DNA of 64,000 nucleotides from Halonatronomonas sp964558325 (GTDB lineage: Bacteria > Bacillota > Halanaerobiia > Halanaerobiales > Halarsenatibacteraceae): contig CAZLCX010000006.1 of NCBI GenBank assembly GCA_964558325.1, forward strand, positions 43,615 through 107,614, in the 5' to 3' direction. The position numbers and the translations under genes were made by a program. A model generated the notes under the pieces. It was not told the DNA's origin. It did no database searches and saw only the letters and a program-made list of their open reading frames with translations. Positions within the stretch are counted from its first letter, which is position 1. The number at the start of each line of letters is the position of its first letter. Below, piece by piece: positions 26,578 to 34,839 of this stretch.

Positions 26578-27231
26578 CTATACCCTTCTCAGGGCAACGA
26601 TCAACTCAATTTCATCTGCGGCATCCTCAATTATATCAGAGATATCAGTAAGTCTGGTTAAAAAATCTCTATATAAAACCTTTAAAGCAAAGGTTAGATC
26701 ATCCCTCTCAGAAAGCATATTTATGAGTTTTGTTTCTATTAAATCAATATCTGATTCTAAATCAGCAATTTTTTCTACATAAGAAAAGGCCTGATGGATA
26801 TCTTTAAAAACATACTCTATCGCCTCAATTAATAAATTATACTGTTCTATTGTTAACTCAATTATTTTTTTAATCTTACTTTTACCTTCATCAGTAACAT
26901 TCATAGATTTAAGAATAATAAAATCAAGAGTACCTTCAGCATAATCAGCGGCCTTATCTGTAAATTTTAAAAGATTCATAAAATCCCGCCTGGTATTAGG
27001 TACCAGAAATCTTTTTTCAATTAATAATTGAACAATTTCTCTTCTTAAATCATCTGCTTCTGATTCAATTGTATGAACTTTATGAGTATATTCTTTAAAT
27101 TCATTACTAGTACCATCTTCTAAATAAATATTTAAAGCTTTATCGAATTCTTTTAAACATTCTAAAACTTTTAGGGCATGTTTATTATATAAGTCTGCAA
27201 GTTCACCGGTTTTTTTGACAATCCCATTCAT
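26578..27231 (-). CDS. DUF47 (PhoU-like, Pit-accessory) protein
   Basis: This all-helical protein of about 217 residues belongs to the DUF47 family, related to PhoU. Family members usually sit next to a PiT phosphate transporter and are thought to regulate it. The acidic clusters D/E-x3-D/E in the helices (for example ADEIELI near the end, ESEADDLRRE near residue 65) suit metal binding. Here no PiT gene is adjacent, only glpK and a CoA-binding gene, which is unusual. ATG at 27231 follows AAGGGAGTG; the longer ORF to 27285 has no such support and overlaps the upstream gene. Confidence 0.85.
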   Translation of the reverse strand: MNGIVKKTGELADLYNKHALKVLECLKEFDKALNIYLEDGTSNEFKEYTHKVHTIESEADDLRREIVQLLIEKRFLVPNTRRDFMNLLKFTDKAADYAEGTLDFIILKSMNVTDEGKSKIKKIIELTIEQYNLLIEAIEYVFKDIHQAFSYVEKIADLESDIDLIETKLINMLSERDDLTFALKVLYRDFLTRLTDISDIIEDAADEIELIVALRRV

Positions 27232-27250
27232 CAACTTCACTCCCTTAATT

Positions 27251-27628
27251 TTAAGATAAAGTAGAATAAATACAACCTTTGACAACCTTAAGATTATATT
27301 TTTTTGTTAATTCGTCTATATCATCACTTCTTGTACCAGGCTGTAACCAGATATAATCAATATTATTATCAGCAATTTCAGGAATAACCTTTTGACCAAT
27401 CTCAGGCCTGACAACCATATCAACAACATCAATTTCTTCATTAATTTCGTTTAAACTCTTATAACATTTAACACCATCTATTTTTTCAAGTCTGGGATTA
27501 ACAGGAAATACATTATAATTGCTATCATTAAGAACTTTAACAATCTTATAACCAAATTTATCTTTATTGTCGCTAGCACCCACAACGGCCCAGTTCTTAA
27601 GTTTAAGGCTTTCTTCTTTATAACCCAT
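27251..27628 (-). CDS. CoA-binding domain protein (YccU-like)
   Basis: This protein of about 125 residues forms a single Rossmann-like CoA-binding domain. It contains NWAVVGASDNKDKFGYKI, a VFPVNPR strand and VDMVVRPE, then IWLQPGTRSDD, the arrangement of stand-alone succinyl-CoA synthetase alpha-like proteins such as YccU. No catalytic role is established for the family. ATG at 27628 lies 8 bases after GAGG. It is followed after 19 bases by the DUF47 gene. Confidence 0.88.
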   Translation of the reverse strand: MGYKEESLKLKNWAVVGASDNKDKFGYKIVKVLNDSNYNVFPVNPRLEKIDGVKCYKSLNEINEEIDVVDMVVRPEIGQKVIPEIADNNIDYIWLQPGTRSDDIDELTKKYNLKVVKGCIYSTLS

Positions 27629-27653
27629 TAATATCACCTCTAAGAAATTTTAT

Positions 27654-27693
27654 AGAAAAAAATAACTCTGGCCGATAATTTTGGCACAGAGTT
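27654..27693 (-). terminator. Terminator of the desulforedoxin gene
   Basis: On the minus strand, AACTCTG (27693-27687) pairs with CAGAGTT (27670-27664), with an additional inner GCC/GGC pairing, and a T7 run follows at 27662-27656. This leaves the desulforedoxin gene as an isolated transcript. Confidence 0.75.
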
Positions 27694-27704
27694 AGTATAA
27701 CAAA

Positions 27705-27833
27705 CTATTCTTCTTCAATTAATTCCATTGGTTCTCCACAGCAAACTAATTCTCCTCCACCTACATCTAAGACCTTAACCTCATTTCCACATACATTGCA
27801 GTGAAATATCTGACCTTTTTTTGAAACATTCAT
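27705..27833 (-). CDS. Desulforedoxin-type mini-iron protein
   Basis: This 42-residue protein is easy to miss because of its size. It has C-N-V-C at residues 12-15 and the vicinal pair C-C at 31-32 within GGGELVCCGEPM, the four ligands of the desulforedoxin Fe(SCys)4 centre. The same fold forms the N-terminal domain of desulfoferrodoxin. Here it is a free-standing protein, as in Desulfovibrio desulforedoxin (36 residues). A role in electron transfer or oxygen/superoxide defence is likely but unproven. GGAGG precedes the ATG, a consensus promoter stands upstream and a terminator downstream. Confidence 0.88.
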   Translation of the reverse strand: MNVSKKGQIFHCNVCGNEVKVLDVGGGELVCCGEPMELIEEE

Positions 27834-27871
27834 GATTTAGCCTCCCTCTATAAATAAATTATGTTAATATA

Positions 27872-27900
27872 ATTATATTAAAATTTATAATTGCTGTCAA
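27872..27900 (-). promoter_or_regulatory. Consensus promoter of the desulforedoxin gene
   Basis: On the minus strand TTGACA (27900-27895) and TATAAT (27877-27872) have exactly 17 bases between them, a full match to the sigma-A consensus. It begins immediately after the stop codon of the upstream PLP enzyme gene. Confidence 0.85.
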
Positions 27901-29094
27901 TTAAAGCTTTTGCAAATTACTATTAAGATCTTCAATTAAAACATTGGAATCTTCGAGTCCAACTGATATTCTAAGTAAATATTTGTTAATTCCTAGCCTG
28001 TTTAGCATTTCCTCAGAATAATCTCGATGGGTCATAAAAAATGGATACTCAATTAAAGATTCTATGTCCCCTAAACTAACTGCCAGTTTAAAATATTCCA
28101 GGTTGTTTACAAACTTCCTGATTTTAGTAACATCTTCATTTAATTCAAAACTAAGCATAGCTCCTGGTCCAACCATCTGTTTCTTGACAATCTTTTCTGT
28201 CTTTTCAGATTTTAAGCCAGGATAATTCACTGATTTAATCTGATTTTGTGCCTGTAAAAATTCAACAATTGCAATAGCATTAGCTTGAGCAGCTTCCATT
28301 CTTAATTTTAAGGTTTTTAGACCCCTTAAGATTAACCAGGCATTAAATGGACTCATTACACTTCCTAATTCAGTTAGATAATTAAACTTTAAATTCATAA
28401 TGTAATCCTTAGAATCAGCAATAACAATTCCGCCGACCAAATCGCCATGGCCCCCTAAATACTTGGTAGCACTATGAATAACAATATTGGCGCCATGTTC
28501 AAGGGGATTTTGTAAATAAGGACTGGCAAAGGTATTATCTACAACTAATTTACAGTTATTTTCTCTAGCAACCCTGGCAATCTTTTCTAGATCAATAACC
28601 TCCAGAGTTGGATTAGCCGGAGTTTCTAAATATAAAACCTCTGTCTTCTTATCAATAGCTTGATTAAGCTGCTCCAGATCATTAAAATCAATAAAATTTC
28701 CTTCAATATTATAATCCTGCAGCCATTGCTTTATAAATTTATAGCTGGAACCGTATAAAATCTGATGGGCAAGAATCTTATCTCCAGGTTTTAATAAAGA
28801 AAGTAAAGCTGCAGAAATTGCTCCCATCCCTGAAGCAAAGGCAACTGCTCCGGCTCCACTTTCTAAATCAGCCATTTTTTCTTCTAATATTTTTAAAGTA
28901 GGATTATTCCCTCTGGTATAAACATAATCATCAGTCTCAAATTCAAAAGCAGCCTCTGCATCCTCTAAACTATCAAAAGTAAAGGTAGAGGTCATAAATA
29001 TTGGATTATTCAAGGCATTTTCTGGTTTTTTCTCTGGCTCCTTGGCATGGATTAATTTAGTTGAGAAATTATCTTTACGCTTAATAAAAATCAA
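27901..29094 (-). CDS. Cys/Met metabolism PLP enzyme (cystathionine gamma-synthase / gamma-lyase family)
   Basis: This 397-residue trans-sulfuration-family enzyme has YTRGNNPT (about residues 57-64), FASGMGAI, and the PLP-lysine motif HSATKYLGGHGDLVGG (about 201-216). The family includes gamma-synthases, gamma- and beta-lyases, and O-acetylhomoserine sulfhydrylases. LYGSSYKF has Ser where methionine gamma-lyases have Cys, which argues against a classical gamma-lyase. Next to a nucleoside phosphorylase and mtnA it probably acts in sulfur or methanethiol recycling (inference). The TTG at 29094 touches AAGGGG directly. ATT at 29085, 9 bases downstream of AAGGGG, may be the true start. Confidence 0.85.
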   Translation of the reverse strand: MIFIKRKDNFSTKLIHAKEPEKKPENALNNPIFMTSTFTFDSLEDAEAAFEFETDDYVYTRGNNPTLKILEEKMADLESGAGAVAFASGMGAISAALLSLLKPGDKILAHQILYGSSYKFIKQWLQDYNIEGNFIDFNDLEQLNQAIDKKTEVLYLETPANPTLEVIDLEKIARVARENNCKLVVDNTFASPYLQNPLEHGANIVIHSATKYLGGHGDLVGGIVIADSKDYIMNLKFNYLTELGSVMSPFNAWLILRGLKTLKLRMEAAQANAIAIVEFLQAQNQIKSVNYPGLKSEKTEKIVKKQMVGPGAMLSFELNEDVTKIRKFVNNLEYFKLAVSLGDIESLIEYPFFMTHRDYSEEMLNRLGINKYLLRISVGLEDSNVLIEDLNSNLQKL

Positions 29095-29116
29095 CCCCTT
29101 AATCTGGCTGTATAAT

Positions 29117-29842
29117 CTATAATGTGAGAGCTTCCAAAGCTATTTTAATACTATTATCGATAGCCTGATCGACCTTTTCCCGATGGGGATTATAACTATC
29201 TGCATCAAAATCGATTGCTATGCCGTCAATTGCAAAGATTCCACTGGCTGCAACCCCATGCAGGGAGGCGATTAAAAATAATACACTTGCCTCCATCTCA
29301 ACAGCTAAAGCCCTGGCTTCACTATAATAATTATTTGGGAGAGGTTCAATTTCTGGATAAAATGCACCGACCGTCAGGATTATACCACTCTGGATCTGAT
29401 TGTCAGTCAATTTATTAGCAGCAGTTAATAAATTTTTAGTTAAACTCATATCAGCTACTGCCGGGAATTCTTTTTTAATTAACTGCTCAGTTAAGCCATC
29501 TTCTCTAATTGCTGCCTCAGCAATCACAATATCTCCATCTTTAATCGATAAATTTAAAGAACCAGCAGTTCCCACTCTTATAATTTCTTCTGCTCCAGCT
29601 TTAATAATTTCTTCAAAACAGACAGCTGCTCCGGCTGCTCCCACTCCATGGGAGACAATACTAATATTTTGATTATTATATTTGCCATTTATCAGTTTAT
29701 ACTCTCGATTATAAGATATTTCTTTAACATCATTAAGATATTTAGCTATTTTATCAACTCTTCCAGGATCACCACAAACTATTACTTTATTATTAATTTT
29801 ATTTGCTGTAGTTTTTAAAATTGGCAGCATCTCTTCTGACAT
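29117..29842 (-). CDS. Nucleoside phosphorylase (PNP/UDP family)
   Basis: This 241-residue enzyme of the hexameric NP-I family (DeoD/Udp type) has GDPGRVDKIAKYL (phosphate binding, residues 19-31), RVGTAGSL (about 91-98) and the AVEMEASVLF motif (about 176-185). It phosphorolyses a nucleoside to base and ribose-1-phosphate. The neighbouring mtnA acts on 5-methylthioribose-1-phosphate, so methylthioadenosine or 5'-deoxyadenosine is a likely substrate rather than uridine. This is inferred from context. AGGAGT precedes the ATG. It lies 21 bases after mtnA. Confidence 0.85.
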   Translation of the reverse strand: MSEEMLPILKTTANKINNKVIVCGDPGRVDKIAKYLNDVKEISYNREYKLINGKYNNQNISIVSHGVGAAGAAVCFEEIIKAGAEEIIRVGTAGSLNLSIKDGDIVIAEAAIREDGLTEQLIKKEFPAVADMSLTKNLLTAANKLTDNQIQSGIILTVGAFYPEIEPLPNNYYSEARALAVEMEASVLFLIASLHGVAASGIFAIDGIAIDFDADSYNPHREKVDQAIDNSIKIALEALTL

Positions 29843-29863
29843 ATTTATCGACTCCTATTAACA

Positions 29864-30913
29864 TTATGATCTTCTCTTATCTTTAATATCTCTTAATCCA
29901 GAGACAAATGGTGGTTTAACTATTCCATATTCAGTAATTATTCCATTAATATTTTCTGCCGGTGTTATATCAAAGGCAGGATTATAAACTCTAATACCTT
30001 CAGGTGCAATTACTTCAGAGCCGATTTTCTTTACTTCATCAGAAGATCTTTCCTCAATCTCGATTAAATTACCATGATCAAGATTATAATCAACAGTGGA
30101 TCTTGGAGCTACAACATAAAATGGTACAGAATGAACTCTAGCCAATTCAGAAAGCATATAGGTTCCAATTTTATTAGCGACATCACCATTGGCAGCAACT
30201 CTGTCAGCACCAACCAAAACCAGGTCGATCTTGCCATCTCTCATCAGGGTAGCAGCAACACTATCTGCTATCAGGGTAGCAGGAATATTTTCTTCAACAA
30301 GTTCAAATCCTGTCAATCTAGCACCCTGCAGCCGGGGTCTGGTTTCATCAGCATAAACATGAATATTTTTATTATTCCGATGGGCCTCCCTGATAACTCC
30401 TAAAGCAGTTCCATAATCAACTGTAGCCAGGGCACCAGTATTACAATGGGTTAAAATATTAGCTGAGATTGGAACAATTTTATTACCATGTTTGGCCATA
30501 GTTTTATTTATTTCAACATCTTCACGGGCAATATTATTTGCTTCCTGTTCTAATAATCTTATTAATGCTTTTCGATCCTGTCTACTATTCTTTTTAATAA
30601 TATTAAACATTCTCTTAGTAGCCCAGCTTAAATTAACAGCAGTAGGCCGGGCCTTATTTAAATACTCAATAGCTTCCTTCATTTGATTTACAAATTCATT
30701 TTCACTTAGATCATCATATTCTAAAGCAGCTAAAAAGACACCATATGCTCCAGTTGCCCCAATAGCCGGGGCTCCTCTAACTACCATATCTGAGATTGCA
30801 AAGGCAACTTCCTGATAATCATTAGCCTCAAAAAATTCTATCTTCCCTGGTAATTTTCTCTGATCCAATAGAATCAAGGTTTCATTATCTAATTTTATTG
30901 TTTCATGTTTCAT
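29864..30913 (-). CDS. mtnA: Methylthioribose-1-phosphate isomerase
   Basis: This 349-residue aldose-ketose isomerase converts 5-methylthioribose-1-phosphate to methylthioribulose-1-phosphate, and in some organisms 5-deoxyribose-1-phosphate likewise. It has VVRGAPAIGATGAYG near the N-terminus, the catalytic-cysteine segment ILTHCNTGALAT (about residues 153-164) and VGADRVAANGDVANKIGTY (about 235-253), which holds the catalytic aspartate. Related eIF2B alpha proteins lack these. AAGGAGGG precedes the ATG. The aerobic enzymes mtnB, C and D are absent nearby. Confidence 0.95.
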   Translation of the reverse strand: MKHETIKLDNETLILLDQRKLPGKIEFFEANDYQEVAFAISDMVVRGAPAIGATGAYGVFLAALEYDDLSENEFVNQMKEAIEYLNKARPTAVNLSWATKRMFNIIKKNSRQDRKALIRLLEQEANNIAREDVEINKTMAKHGNKIVPISANILTHCNTGALATVDYGTALGVIREAHRNNKNIHVYADETRPRLQGARLTGFELVEENIPATLIADSVAATLMRDGKIDLVLVGADRVAANGDVANKIGTYMLSELARVHSVPFYVVAPRSTVDYNLDHGNLIEIEERSSDEVKKIGSEVIAPEGIRVYNPAFDITPAENINGIITEYGIVKPPFVSGLRDIKDKRRS

Positions 30914-30927
30914 TATAACAACCCTCC

Positions 30928-31362
30928 TTATATAATTCCTGAATCACCAAAGCCAGTTGATTTTCTATAACTATCTGGTAATTTATCAACTTCCTCCCAG
31001 ACAATCTCTTTAACTGGATGTATTATTAGCTGGGCTATTCTGGCCCCCTTTTTAATCTGAAAATCTTCTCTACTATGATTAATCAAGATAACACCAACTT
31101 CACCTCTATAACCAGAATCAATTACTCCTGGTGAATTTAAAACAGTCACACCATAATCTTTAGCCAGACCACTTCTGGGATAGACAAAACCACCATAGCC
31201 CTCCGGGATAGCTATTTTAATGCCAGTTTTAATCATCCTGTAATTACCGCCAGTTAGATTACAACTTTCAGCAGCTATCAAATCCATCCCGGCATCTTCA
31301 CCAGGATGCTGATATTCAGGTAAATTAATGGATTTGTCAATTTGTTTAATTTCTATTTTCAT
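30928..31362 (-). CDS. dut: dUTP diphosphatase
   Basis: This 144-residue trimeric dUTPase removes dUTP and supplies dUMP. All five motifs are visible: PGEDAGMDL, PRSGLA, GVIDSGYRGE, RIAQLIIHP and the C-terminal STGFGDSG. ATGAGGTG precedes the start. It lies 14 bases before mtnA in the same direction and 17 bases after the SleB-like gene. Confidence 0.96.
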   Translation of the reverse strand: MKIEIKQIDKSINLPEYQHPGEDAGMDLIAAESCNLTGGNYRMIKTGIKIAIPEGYGGFVYPRSGLAKDYGVTVLNSPGVIDSGYRGEVGVILINHSREDFQIKKGARIAQLIIHPVKEIVWEEVDKLPDSYRKSTGFGDSGII

Positions 31363-31379
31363 TATAACACCTCATTTTA

Positions 31380-32306
31380 TTATCTTGCAAAAAAATGGTT
31401 ACCAATTTCAACAGTCACATCTCTTCTCGCCATCCATTCCTGTTCATTCGATTTATTTGGATTATAGAAATATAATGCCCTATCAGTGGGGTCCCGACCA
31501 TTGACTGCTTCTCTGGCAGCCTGTCTTGTAGCTGGTAAAGGATTTAAATCTATTTGTCCATCCTCAACCACACAGAACTGACCATCCTGCATAATTACTC
31601 CTTTAATAGTATCTGGAAATCTGTCACTTATTACCCTGTTTATTATGACAGCTCCCACAGCAACCTGTCCTAAATAAGGCTCACCCCGGGCTTCTCCATT
31701 AATAGCTTTAGCCAGCAATTCAATCTCCTGGTCTGAAATTGATCTGGCCAGTAACTGTCTTTCTGTTAAGTCTTTAGCTGGCACCTGAAGTTTATCACCA
31801 GGTTTAATGGAATTATCCTCTAAATTATTTAATGCTATAATAATGCTTGTAGAAGTATTATATGTTCTTGCAATTTCATAAAGAGAATCTCCGCTACTTA
31901 CATCATGAGTTACAAGATCATTTTCTGAAATATCATCTAAATCTGGTTTAGCATTAGCATTTACATTAACTGCAAAAGACTTTTCAGTCGATAAATTAAA
32001 ATCGTCATCTTTTTCTAAAAAGCTTTTATTAAAGTCCCTTTCAATAGGTTGATCATCTTCATGGGGTATTTCGATATCATCACCAGACCTAATATTTCCG
32101 TTATTATTTAACCCATTCCAGGAAGTTAATCTATTAATACTAATATTATACTCTGAAGCAATTTCATAAAGAGAATCTCCTTCCTGAATGGTATAAATCA
32201 ATTTAAAATCAATAGCTGATACATCTACTGTATTAAATAAACTAAAAATAAAAACTAAAAATATTAAAAAAGCTATTACTTTAAATATTTTTGTAGAATT
32301 TATCAT
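31380..32306 (-). CDS. Secreted cell-wall hydrolase with two LysM domains and a SleB-type domain
   Basis: The protein has about 308 residues. A signal peptide (to about residue 29, after VSA) is followed by two LysM peptidoglycan-binding domains (about 36-80 and 134-178), each with EGDSLYEIA or SGDSLYEIA. The C-terminal Hydrolase_2 domain (about 190-308) includes LLAKAINGEARGEPYLGQVAV, where the first Glu is the likely catalytic residue. SleB is known as a spore cortex lytic enzyme, but the same domain serves in wall remodelling of non-sporulating cells, and no spore genes are seen here. ATG at 32306 follows AAGGAG at 13 bases. Confidence 0.88.
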   Translation of the reverse strand: MINSTKIFKVIAFLIFLVFIFSLFNTVDVSAIDFKLIYTIQEGDSLYEIASEYNISINRLTSWNGLNNNGNIRSGDDIEIPHEDDQPIERDFNKSFLEKDDDFNLSTEKSFAVNVNANAKPDLDDISENDLVTHDVSSGDSLYEIARTYNTSTSIIIALNNLEDNSIKPGDKLQVPAKDLTERQLLARSISDQEIELLAKAINGEARGEPYLGQVAVGAVIINRVISDRFPDTIKGVIMQDGQFCVVEDGQIDLNPLPATRQAAREAVNGRDPTDRALYFYNPNKSNEQEWMARRDVTVEIGNHFFAR

Positions 32307-32393
32307 AAGCCAGTTGCCACTCCTTACTAACAAAAAAATTGAATCTACTATTTCTTATATTTCTTTATAAAATATTAAATTCCTTCATTGATA

Positions 32394-34829
32394 TCACTTT
32401 TTTATATTAAATTTAGGCCATCTTTTCTTTATTTCACAATTTTTAGGTAGAGAATTTAAAAAACTGCTGCCATAGCTCTTATCAAGGATTCTTCTATCCA
32501 GTAGTATAATTTCACCTTGATCATTTTTAGACCTGATTAAGCGGCCAAATCCTTGCTTAAACTTAATAATAGCTGCAGGGAGTGACTCCTCCCAGAAAGG
32601 ATTACCACCTGATTCTTTAATTTTTTCATTTCTGGCAGCAATAATTGGATCTGTCGGCACCTCAAAGGGCAATTTCATTATAACTAAGCCAGCAAGAGAG
32701 TTACCTTGAACGTCTATACCTTCCCAAAAACTGCTGGTTCCAAGTAATATCTGTCTCTTTTTATTTTTTAATCTCTTTAAGATAATGTGTCTGGGCAGAT
32801 CTCCTTGAGCTAAAATATTGATATTTAAAGTTTTTAGACGGTCTTTATATATTTCTTTAAATTGATTTAACATCTTATAGGATGTAAATAAAATTAACGT
32901 CCTTCCGGCCTTTTTGTCAATATAATCTATTAAATTATCTGAAATATCATTTAAAAAATTTTCATCATAAACTGAAGGAATATTATCAGGCAGATAAATC
33001 CCAATCTGATTTTCATAATCGAAGGGTGACTCAACAATCAATTCATTAATCTTGCTTAAACCCATTTTCTTCTTAAAATAATCAAAGCTTTCATTAACCG
33101 CTAGAGTTGCTGATGTCATAATATTAGTGGCAACTTTTTCAAAAATAACTTCATTTAAAAATTCATTAACTTCAAGCTTTGCATTTCTTTGAATATAATT
33201 ATTATTACCCTTATTAAACCGTTGTTCTATCCAGAAAACATATTCATCTAAATGGTCTTTATAATTTAAATTAACTTCAAGTGAATCAGCCATTTCATTT
33301 AATCTACTTAGATAGCCATTAATTTCTATCAAAGGATTTTCTTCCCCTGCTGTTTTTATATCAAAATTTGATTCAACTAAATCAAATAGATTTTCAAATT
33401 TATAAGCAGTTTTTTTTAAAAGGGAGATTAATCTATTACCATATTCCTTCCAATCATTGATACTGGCATCATTTTTAAAAGTATTTTCCTTTAAACGTAA
33501 TTTCCTTGCATTTTCCTTTTTCATTAGAGAGCCTAATTCATAGTTATACTGACGATTTAATTCTTCTATTTTATTTAGAGCAGGAAATAATTCCTGATCA
33601 ATCAGGTTAATTATTTCCTGACGGTCATCTGGATGAATATTATAATCGTCTTTTCGAATCCTGATTAAAGGAGAATGGCTTGATTTCATTATTCTATTAA
33701 TTAAATTATTTAAAACAGGAGGATAAAAATCCTGACCGCTGATCTTTGTTGCAACCTCAGATAAATTATGAGCTTCATCAATTATTAACTCCTGATAATC
33801 AGGTAAAACACTGTAAGCTTTGTTTTTTAAGATTCCATCAGCTAATAATAAATGATGGTTAACAACTAAAATATCACTCTGATAAATTGATTTTCTGGCT
33901 CTCTGAAAATAGCATTTTTTAAGATAAGGGCAGGCCGAATTTAAACACATATCAGATTCTGAAGCAAATTCAGACCATAAATTATTATCAATTTTTAAGG
34001 TTAAATCACTTTTTGATCCAGCAAAATTCTGGCTATTAGTCTGGTCCTCAATATACTGAGCAATATTTTTTAATTCAGAGTTATTATCATTTCTTTTTAG
34101 AATATTTTTTAGTTTTCGATAACAGATATAATTAGACCTACCCTTTACAAGAGTTGCTTTAAAATCAAAGGGCATAATTTCTTTTAAAAAGACTAAATCT
34201 TTATTAATTAATTGTTGTTGAAGATTAATGGTATTTGTTGATATTATAACAGGAACATTATTTTGCATGGACCAGATAAGAGCTGGAATTAAATAAGCAA
34301 AGGATTTACCAGTACCTGTCCCAGCTTCAACCATTAATTTTCCATTATTATTAAAGGTATCAATTATTTTTTCTAAAACTTTTATCTGCTCTTTTCTTTC
34401 CTGATAATTATCTAAAAAATTAGCAAGTTGACCCCCAGGTTTAAAATATTTAATTATCTCTTCTTTATCAAGCAATTCTAATTCATCAATAGTGTCAGGA
34501 CTGACAACTAGATAACTATCAGTAAGCTCATTATTAATAATAATAAATCCAATTCCTTGATTACCTAATTTAGAAGCAATTCTAATATCAGCTGCCGAAG
34601 GCCTTAAATCACCTGAAGGATGATTATGAATAACAACATCTCCAGGTTTAAGATTACTTATAATCGCAGGAGCCATACTTTCGTTTCCCCGACTAACCGC
34701 TCTGATAGATGTTATCAGGTCTTGCTTTCCATCATAAGCCCCCTGAAAGAATACTTCCTGACCTCGGGCATCATTAATCTGAGCTTTCATATATTTAATT
34801 GTATCTTCAGTAAATAGCCTATTATCCAT
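32394..34829 (-). CDS. JAMM-domain / DinG-type Fe-S helicase fusion
   Basis: The 811-residue protein fuses two modules. Residues 1-115 form a RadC/JAMM-like domain with the full zinc motif: E25, H68-x-H70-P, S78 and D81 (HNHPSGDLRPSAAD). Residues 145-811 are an XPD/DinG superfamily-2 helicase: Walker A EAGTGTGKS (168-176), an iron-sulfur region with four cysteines (C in NYICYRK, then C-x4-C-x5-C), the DEAH box LIIDEAHNLSE, and a C-terminal motif VI region GFGRLIRS. B. subtilis DinG has an exonuclease domain instead of JAMM. The partner of the JAMM domain is unknown. It lies 10 bases after nfo, pointing to DNA repair. Confidence 0.88.
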   Translation of the reverse strand: MDNRLFTEDTIKYMKAQINDARGQEVFFQGAYDGKQDLITSIRAVSRGNESMAPAIISNLKPGDVVIHNHPSGDLRPSAADIRIASKLGNQGIGFIIINNELTDSYLVVSPDTIDELELLDKEEIIKYFKPGGQLANFLDNYQERKEQIKVLEKIIDTFNNNGKLMVEAGTGTGKSFAYLIPALIWSMQNNVPVIISTNTINLQQQLINKDLVFLKEIMPFDFKATLVKGRSNYICYRKLKNILKRNDNNSELKNIAQYIEDQTNSQNFAGSKSDLTLKIDNNLWSEFASESDMCLNSACPYLKKCYFQRARKSIYQSDILVVNHHLLLADGILKNKAYSVLPDYQELIIDEAHNLSEVATKISGQDFYPPVLNNLINRIMKSSHSPLIRIRKDDYNIHPDDRQEIINLIDQELFPALNKIEELNRQYNYELGSLMKKENARKLRLKENTFKNDASINDWKEYGNRLISLLKKTAYKFENLFDLVESNFDIKTAGEENPLIEINGYLSRLNEMADSLEVNLNYKDHLDEYVFWIEQRFNKGNNNYIQRNAKLEVNEFLNEVIFEKVATNIMTSATLAVNESFDYFKKKMGLSKINELIVESPFDYENQIGIYLPDNIPSVYDENFLNDISDNLIDYIDKKAGRTLILFTSYKMLNQFKEIYKDRLKTLNINILAQGDLPRHIILKRLKNKKRQILLGTSSFWEGIDVQGNSLAGLVIMKLPFEVPTDPIIAARNEKIKESGGNPFWEESLPAAIIKFKQGFGRLIRSKNDQGEIILLDRRILDKSYGSSFLNSLPKNCEIKKRWPKFNIKK

Positions 34830-34839
34830 TAAAATCCAC

